From positions 1 to 11,009 of the forward strand of contig JAATFS010000355.1 of assembly GCA_015655035.1 (NCBI GenBank): a stretch of DNA of 11,009 nucleotides. Direction: 5' to 3'. This document shows, piece by piece, positions 5,922-11,009 of the stretch (the first letter of the stretch is position 1; the number at the start of each line of letters is the position of its first letter). The notes beneath the pieces are model-generated. The model saw only the letters and a list, made by a program, of their open reading frames with translations, made no database searches and was not told the DNA's origin. The position numbers and the translations under genes were made by a program. The stretch is from Lysobacterales bacterium (GTDB lineage Bacteria > Pseudomonadota > Gammaproteobacteria > Xanthomonadales > Xanthomonadaceae).

Positions 5922-6887
5922 ATGACCGATGCCTGGCTGGAACTGGAGGCCCACGCGGTGGACACCGCCGCCTCCGGTGTGCGTCTGCTGGACTTGCGAG
6001 TACCAGGGGGCGGCGAGTTGCCCGCGTTCGCGGCGGGGGCGCACGTCGATGTCGTGGTGGGCGATGCATTGGTGCGGCAGTACTCGCTGTGCAACGACCC
6101 ACGCGAGCGCCATCGTTATCTGCTGGCGGTTGCCCTGGCCGACGCCAGTCGTGGCGGCTCGCGCTATCTGCATGAGCAGGTGGGGCGGCGCGCGCGCGTA
6201 CGCGTGGGAAAGCCGCGCAATCTATTTCCCCTGGCGACGGTCGCCAGCCATAGCGTGCTGATCGCTGGCGGGATCGGCATCACGCCGCTCTGGGCGATGG
6301 CGCAAAGTCTCGAAGCGGCCGGGCGCAGCTGGGAATTGCACTACGCCGCGCGCAGTCCGGAACACGCGGCGCTGCTGGAACCAATCCGTCGCTTCGCCGC
6401 GGAGTCGCGGCTGGGCAAGCTGCATTGCTATTTCAGCCGATTGCCATCGGCGGTGCGGATCGACCTGCCGGCCCTGTTGCGTGCGGCGCCGGCCGACGCG
6501 CATTTCTATTGCTGCGCCTCGCCCGGGTTGCTGGCCGACTTCGAAACCGCCACCGCGTCGCTGCCACCGTCGCAGGTGCATCTGGAACGCTTCGAAGCCA
6601 GTCAGCAGGCGGCCACGGAAGGACGCTACGAACTGGTGCTGGCGCGCAGTGGCCTGAGCATCGAAATGGTGCCGGGGCAGACCGTGCTGGATGCGGTGCT
6701 CGCGGCCGGGGTCGCGGTGCGTTCAACCTGTCGCGAGGGATTGTGCGGGGACTGCGAAACCGGGGTGCTCGAAGGCGAGCCGGACCATCGCGACGACGTG
6801 CTCAGCGAGCAGGAGCACGCGGCCAATACCACGATGATGATTTGTTGTTCGGGGTGCAAAGGTTCGCGTCTGGTACTGGATCTCTGA
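5922..6887 (+). CDS. VanB-type FMN/[2Fe-2S] oxidoreductase (class IA Rieske oxygenase reductase)
   Basis: Proteins of this type (VanB, phthalate dioxygenase reductase) take electrons from NAD(P)H through FMN and a plant-type [2Fe-2S] cluster to a Rieske non-haem iron oxygenase that hydroxylates or demethylates aromatic substrates. The 321-aa product has the three expected domains in order. These are an FMN-binding barrel with RQYSLC at 52-57, an NAD-binding domain with GGIGITP at 116-122, and a C-terminal ferredoxin domain. Cluster ligands are C270, C275 and C278 (CREGLCGDC) and C308, followed by the family ending RLVLDL. The ATG at 5922 is preferred over the TTG at 5913 because AGAGGG lies at a workable distance. 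No Rieske oxygenase subunit is in the window, so the partner must be downstream or elsewhere. VanB itself is only a general analogue; the substrate is unknown. Confidence 0.92.
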   Translation: MTDAWLELEAHAVDTAASGVRLLDLRVPGGGELPAFAAGAHVDVVVGDALVRQYSLCNDPRERHRYLLAVALADASRGGSRYLHEQVGRRARVRVGKPRNLFPLATVASHSVLIAGGIGITPLWAMAQSLEAAGRSWELHYAARSPEHAALLEPIRRFAAESRLGKLHCYFSRLPSAVRIDLPALLRAAPADAHFYCCASPGLLADFETATASLPPSQVHLERFEASQQAATEGRYELVLARSGLSIEMVPGQTVLDAVLAAGVAVRSTCREGLCGDCETGVLEGEPDHRDDVLSEQEHAANTTMMICCSGCKGSRLVLDL

Positions 6888-7202
6888 CGCCGGGAAAATC
6901 ATCGAGTAGCGGTGCGCCTTTTATGTGGTCGCCGACCACGGACTATGCATTTTTCGGGCATCGGAAAGCCGGTGCGGCATTGCGCGGCGAGTTGTTGGAA
7001 AAACCAGCTGCTGCGCCGGGAAATATTCGTGCGCTCGCTTTTGACGATGCGTTGAAGAAGCACTCGCCCAGACAAAAGAATGGGCGCTGCAATTCAAGAT
7101 GTGCGGTGCCCGGCGAATCAATCTAGCCTCGTTGATCCGCGTTTCGTTATCGATGGAGCAGTCCCCTCAATTTTCCTCCCCCCTGACCGGAGTACGTAGC
7201 CG
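6888..7202. other. Intergenic region upstream of the TonB-dependent receptor
   Basis: This 315-bp stretch is visibly richer in A and T than the flanking genes, as expected for a promoter region. It holds a small perfect hairpin, GTGGTC (6925-6930) and GACCAC (6934-6939) around GCC, 37 bp after the reductase stop, with five T's some ten bases beyond that could make a weak terminator. I see no clear -35/-10 pair, Fur box or other known operator. The last 15 bases carry the receptor's ribosome binding site (GGAG, 7189-7192). Confidence 0.5.
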
Positions 7203-9554
7203 ATGCGCAGCCAGTTCCCCGAGCCCGAGAAGTGTCCACTGTTCTGCGCGGTGGCTTTGGCCATCAGCCTGATGCCGCTTGCTGCGATGGCTGCCGAGAA
7301 CGATGCCGAGGCCACTGCCAGTGATGCGCTGGGACGGCCGGTGCAATTGGAAGAGGTCACGGTCAAGGCCGAGAAGACCGAGCGCGCCGACTTGCAGAAA
7401 GCGCCGCTGGCGGTCACCACGGTGTCGGCGGAAAGGCTGATGCAGGGCAATATCAACAACATCACCGATTTGAATGGACTGGTGCCAGGGCTGGTGGTGT
7501 CCAAGAGCGGCGGCGCGGAAAACATGATCGCCATTCGTGGCGTGGGCTCGGAGACGCCGGAAAACACCAACACCCAGCCCGGCGTTTCCTATCACCTGGA
7601 TGGCGTCTATATCTTCAATACGATCGCTACCAACGCGGCGTTCATCGATGCCGATCAGGTCGAGGTGCTGCGCGGGCCGCAAGGCACCTTGTTCGGGCAG
7701 AGCTCCACCGGCGGCACCATCAACGTGGCCAGCAAAACCCCGGAACTGGGCGTGTTCGGCGGCGATGCGTCGCTGGGATTGGGCAACCACGGCCTGGTCA
7801 AGAGCAGTGCATCGCTCAACCTGCCGGCAGGCGATACCTTCGCGTTGCGCGCGCATGTGCAGCAGTACCGCCACGATGGGTATTCGAAGGTGCACGGCAT
7901 CGACGGGGTCGCGTCCTACGAGGTCGACCAGGCCGATGATCTGGGGTGGAAGGTGTCGGCGCTGTGGCAGCCGAGTGACGATTTTTCCTGGACGCTCAGT
8001 GCCACCGGCTACCGCAGCGACACCAATGCGCCGGGACAGAAGAACATCCTGGATCCGGCCACCGATCCACGTAGCCTGAGCCAGGACTTCGCCGGCAAGG
8101 CGCGTGTCGATACCGACCTGTTCACCTCGGTGATGCGATGGGACCTGGGGGGCACGATCTTCAAGTCGATCAGCAGCTACCAGCGCTTGAAGAGCGATCA
8201 GTCATGGGACGCGGATGGCTTGACCGCCGACCTGTTCTGGCAGGAAACCTATAGCCCGGCCACCGGCAGCGGCGATACCTACGATCACGTCGGATTGTGG
8301 CAGACCGAAGCCGATGCCTATACCCAGGAATTCAACCTGAGTTCGTATGGCAACGGTCCGGTGCAGTGGATCACCGGCCTGGTCTACATGCATTCGACCA
8401 ACGACCAGTACGTGGTGGAGTTCAAGGGTGACGACGACAGCCTGGTCAATCCGATCCCACCCAAGGACACGCCGGCTGCCGATGCACCGTACAACCTGAC
8501 CTTCGGCAATGTGTCGTCGGTCACCCGCAAGTCGATGGCCGCGTACTTCCAGGGCAGCGTGGATCTGAGCGAACGTGCCAAGCTCACCGCCGGCCTTCGC
8601 TACAACACCGATACCTACTCGGGCATCAGCGGAAGCTACTACGCCACGCCACGTCCCACCGATGGGCTGACCACCAACGAATTCACCGGCAAGCTGGCGC
8701 TGGATTATCAGTTCAGTCCTTCCAGCATGGGCTACGTCAGCTTCACCCGTGGCTACAAGCCCGGTGGTCTCAACAGCAGCGCGTCGGCGGTATGGGTCAA
8801 GGACGTGTTCCAGCCGGAAACGGTCAATTCGTTCGAGCTCGGTTCCAAGAACCGGTTCCTGGACAACCGTTTGCAGTTCAATGCCTCGGCGTACTACTAC
8901 GACTACAAGAACATGCAGTTCCTGGAAGAGGATCCGGTGCTCTACGCCAAGGGCACCAGCAATGCGCCCAGCGCGCACCTGTATGGGGCAGAGTTCGAAC
9001 TGGTATGGCTGGTCGACCGCGATTGGAAGCTGGAGGGCAACCTGGCACTTGAGCGCGGCAAGTTTGATCAGGACTACGCCGCGCTGGACCCGGTGGATGC
9101 GACTGCCGCGCAGGATGCCGCCGGCTTTCCAGGCGGATTATTCTGGGCCAATTACGCGGCGGCGGTGGCGGCACGCGACGGCGCGCGTGCGAACATCAAC
9201 GGTAACGACGTACCCAAGATCCCCAAGGTCCAGGGCAACATCGCGCTGACCAATACCCATGACTTCAGCGCCGGGACGCTGGTATCAAGGCTCGAAGCGG
9301 TCTATCGCGGCTCGTACCAGTACCGGCTGTTCAACAACAGCTTCTACGACACCGTGCCTTCCTACAGCCTGTGGAATCTCTATCTGGAGTACCTGCCGGT
9401 GGAGAGTGCGTGGAGCTATTCGTTGGCGGTGACCAATCTCACCGACAAGCTGGTGGTCAACTCGCGGTTTTCCGATCCCTACGGCAGCTTCCAGACCTAC
9501 CAGACCTACATGCCGCCGCGGCAGTTCATACTGTCGGCGTCCTATCGGTTCTGA
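7203..9554 (+). CDS. TonB-dependent outer-membrane receptor
   Basis: This is a 22-strand-barrel type receptor that imports scarce ligands (siderophores, vitamins, sugars or aromatic compounds) across the outer membrane using TonB energy. The 783-aa product begins with a signal peptide, hydrophobic from about 13 to 30 with a likely cut after AMA (30). A candidate TonB box LEEVTVK is at 49-55. The plug spans roughly 60-178, with IRGVG at 111-115 and VLRGPQGTLFG at 155-165 followed by GGTINV. The rest is barrel-like, rich in alternating aromatic and polar residues, with GYVSFTRGYKPGG and ELGSKNRFLDNRLQFNASAY typical of the family. It ends in Phe (SASYRF), the barrel-assembly signal. There is no N-terminal signalling domain, and no FecI/FecR pair nearby. 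The ligand cannot be read from the sequence. Confidence 0.95.
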   Translation: MRSQFPEPEKCPLFCAVALAISLMPLAAMAAENDAEATASDALGRPVQLEEVTVKAEKTERADLQKAPLAVTTVSAERLMQGNINNITDLNGLVPGLVVSKSGGAENMIAIRGVGSETPENTNTQPGVSYHLDGVYIFNTIATNAAFIDADQVEVLRGPQGTLFGQSSTGGTINVASKTPELGVFGGDASLGLGNHGLVKSSASLNLPAGDTFALRAHVQQYRHDGYSKVHGIDGVASYEVDQADDLGWKVSALWQPSDDFSWTLSATGYRSDTNAPGQKNILDPATDPRSLSQDFAGKARVDTDLFTSVMRWDLGGTIFKSISSYQRLKSDQSWDADGLTADLFWQETYSPATGSGDTYDHVGLWQTEADAYTQEFNLSSYGNGPVQWITGLVYMHSTNDQYVVEFKGDDDSLVNPIPPKDTPAADAPYNLTFGNVSSVTRKSMAAYFQGSVDLSERAKLTAGLRYNTDTYSGISGSYYATPRPTDGLTTNEFTGKLALDYQFSPSSMGYVSFTRGYKPGGLNSSASAVWVKDVFQPETVNSFELGSKNRFLDNRLQFNASAYYYDYKNMQFLEEDPVLYAKGTSNAPSAHLYGAEFELVWLVDRDWKLEGNLALERGKFDQDYAALDPVDATAAQDAAGFPGGLFWANYAAAVAARDGARANINGNDVPKIPKVQGNIALTNTHDFSAGTLVSRLEAVYRGSYQYRLFNNSFYDTVPSYSLWNLYLEYLPVESAWSYSLAVTNLTDKLVVNSRFSDPYGSFQTYQTYMPPRQFILSASYRF

Positions 9555-9818
9555 GCGCGCACGCACCGATGTCCATGTCCTCGAGGCTATTGCTATGCAT
9601 GCCCGGCACGCGCGTCGCGCGCCCTTGCCGCTGGCGCGGGCTGGGGTGCGCGATGGGCTTCGCCGGCGGCAGTGGGCGGGGACGTAGGCAGGCTGGCAAC
9701 CGGCCGCCGCCGCATGCGCCACCGGCTCGCCTTGCGAGTTAGCTGCCGCCGCGTGCCTCGCTGGGCGCGTGGCCACGTCCGGCGATGAATGCCGGCGATT
9801 TTCGCGAGGAATCCATGT

Positions 9819-10901
9819 ATGAACGCACCTGTTGTCGAACTTGAACCGGTCACCACCGACGCCGCCTGGCGTGGCGACGAGCTATCGCGCCGCGCGGAAT
9901 GGATCCATCACCTCGACCCTGTCCAGATCGCCGAGCTGGAGAGCCTTGGCGCCCGTTTCGTCGCCGAAGATCCGGACCTGCGCTTTGTCCAGGCCAGCGA
10001 CTATCCGCTGCATGCCTGCACCGAGGCGGTCAAGGCGTGGGGGCGGGACGTGGACCGGGGCCGTGGTTTCGTGCTGGTTCGCGGGCTGCGCACCGAGCTG
10101 TATTCGGATGCGTTGTCTTCCGCGATCTACTACATCCTCGGCCTGCACATGGGCGAGCCGATGGGACAGAACCGGATGGGTGACCTGCTCGATCATGTCT
10201 ATGCCACCTCCGACAAGACCATGGACGATCCGACCGCGTTGTCGGCCAAGATCCGCGACAAACTCCCGTTCCACTCCGACAGCTCGGACGTGGTGGCGTT
10301 GATGTGCCTGCGCGGCGGCAAGGCCGGCGGCGCATCGTGCCTGGTGTCCGGTGCGCAGATCTACAACGAGATCCTGGCGCGCCGGCCGGATCTTGCCCCG
10401 CTGCTGCTGGAGCCGTTCCATTTCGACTGGAAGCGGCAGGACCACAATGCGCCGGCCAATACCTATGCCTCGCCGATCATCAGCATCACCGGCGGGGTGC
10501 TTAGCATGTACGCCGGTTCGCTGTACATCTTCACCGCGCAGGAATACCCGGAAGTGCCGAGATTGACGCCGCAGCAGATCGAAGTGCTGAACCTGTTCGA
10601 GGAAATCACCTACGAGCCCGGCATGGCGATCGAGATGGATTTCCGGCCCGGCGACATCCAGTGGCTGTCCAACTACGCCGCGTTGCATTCGCGTACCGAG
10701 TTCGTCGACTTTCCCGAGCCGCAGCGCCGTCGCCATCTGCTGCGGTTGTGGCTCAAGCGCAACGGCGACCGGCCGGTCGCAGACGGATTCGGCAAGAACG
10801 CGGTGGTGCAGGACCGCGCGACGCTGTCGGAGGCTACGCATCCGGACGAGCGCGTCAACTTCAAGGTCAGGATCGCGGCGGTACCGCGCATGATCTCCTG
10901 A
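9819..10901 (+). CDS. TauD/TfdA family Fe(II)/2-oxoglutarate-dependent dioxygenase
   Basis: Enzymes of this family use Fe(II), O2 and 2-oxoglutarate to hydroxylate a small substrate, often with release of sulfite, an amine or an aryl group. The 360-aa product has the iron-binding facial triad: H152 and D154 in FHSDSSD, and distal H290 in NYAALHSRTEF. The 2-oxoglutarate-binding Arg is likely R305 or R309 in RRRHLLRLWL. It is longer than E. coli TauD (283 aa), mainly through an N-terminal region of about 110 residues. The start at 9819 has GAGGA eight bases upstream; the in-frame ATG at 9789 lacks such a site. It follows the receptor by 264 bp on the same strand, suggesting that the imported ligand or a breakdown product is the substrate. 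This is inference. Confidence 0.9.
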   Translation: MNAPVVELEPVTTDAAWRGDELSRRAEWIHHLDPVQIAELESLGARFVAEDPDLRFVQASDYPLHACTEAVKAWGRDVDRGRGFVLVRGLRTELYSDALSSAIYYILGLHMGEPMGQNRMGDLLDHVYATSDKTMDDPTALSAKIRDKLPFHSDSSDVVALMCLRGGKAGGASCLVSGAQIYNEILARRPDLAPLLLEPFHFDWKRQDHNAPANTYASPIISITGGVLSMYAGSLYIFTAQEYPEVPRLTPQQIEVLNLFEEITYEPGMAIEMDFRPGDIQWLSNYAALHSRTEFVDFPEPQRRRHLLRLWLKRNGDRPVADGFGKNAVVQDRATLSEATHPDERVNFKVRIAAVPRMIS

Positions 10902-10922
10902 GGATGCATGGATTGCTCCGCT

Positions 10923-10947
10923 GCCGGCCGTGCGGGTTGCGGCCGGC
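10923..10947. terminator. GC-rich hairpin after the dioxygenase gene
   Basis: GCCGGCCG (10923-10930) and CGGCCGGC (10940-10947) form a perfect 8-bp stem with a 9-nt loop, 21 bases after the TGA. No T-run follows, so termination would need Rho or another factor. It could serve both the dioxygenase gene and a convergent gene to its right. Confidence 0.4.
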
Positions 10948-10967
10948 GCGGGCGCAGCGATGACGGC

Positions 10968-11009
10968 TCAGGGCAGCGGGTGGCCGTGGCGGACCGGCAG
11001 GGCCAGGCC
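10968..11009 (-). CDS. Possible C-terminal end of a convergent minus-strand gene
   Basis: Read leftward from the right edge, the frame gives GLALPVRHGHPLP followed by TGA at 10970-10968. It is open to the edge and composed like a real coding end. Thirteen codons are too few to identify a family, and chance open frames of this length are common in GC-rich DNA. Confidence 0.2.
   Translation of the reverse strand, partial: GLALPVRHGHPLP

Noticed and set aside
9569..9742. Possible 57-codon gene between the receptor and the dioxygenase
   Set aside because: No ribosome binding site, and the product is dominated by Arg, Gly and Pro; the surrounding 264 bp looks like GC-rich spacer. A decayed gene cannot be excluded.
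9882..10841. Minus-strand open frame of 319 codons antisense to the dioxygenase
   Set aside because: Mirror frame of a real gene with intact catalytic motifs; its own translation shows no domain.

Overview
The window comes from a GC-rich gammaproteobacterium, most likely Xanthomonas or a close relative in the Xanthomonadaceae. Three things point that way. The core genes are arranged as pepQ, hemW, rdgB, rph, divergent from yicC. The H-NS-like protein ends in a short C-terminal TWTGRGRTPKSF motif. A large TonB-dependent receptor sits in an accessory gene group. The family assignment is fairly secure; the genus is inference.

Left part (1-3788) is conserved housekeeping sequence. Four minus-strand genes run right to left: rph (RNase PH), rdgB (dITP/XTP pyrophosphatase) and hemW (haem chaperone) are tightly packed and probably one operon, followed after 110 bp by the start of pepQ (proline dipeptidase), cut by the window edge. 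yicC (endoribonuclease family) is transcribed divergently from rph across about 110 bp. rph and yicC both concern RNA processing.

Middle part (3789-5139) starts with a 347-bp gap that ends in a textbook bidirectional intrinsic terminator. Next is a minus-strand gene for a 132-aa H-NS family nucleoid protein with a GTG start, then a 605-bp gap without a credible gene.

Right part (5140-10901) holds four genes, all on the plus strand. They encode a small Frm2/Hbn1-like nitroreductase, a VanB-type FMN/[2Fe-2S] reductase of Rieske oxygenase systems, a TonB-dependent outer-membrane receptor, and a TauD/TfdA-type Fe(II)/2-oxoglutarate dioxygenase. The last three look like an uptake-and-oxidation module: the receptor would import a scarce compound and the redox enzymes would modify it. 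The substrate cannot be read from the sequence. No Rieske oxygenase partner for the reductase and no dedicated regulator lie in the window. The spacing (182 to 315 bp between genes) and several hairpins argue against one simple tight operon. The last 108 bp hold a GC-rich hairpin and possibly the 3' end of a convergent minus-strand gene.

I found no rRNA, tRNA, CRISPR array, insertion sequence or phage gene.
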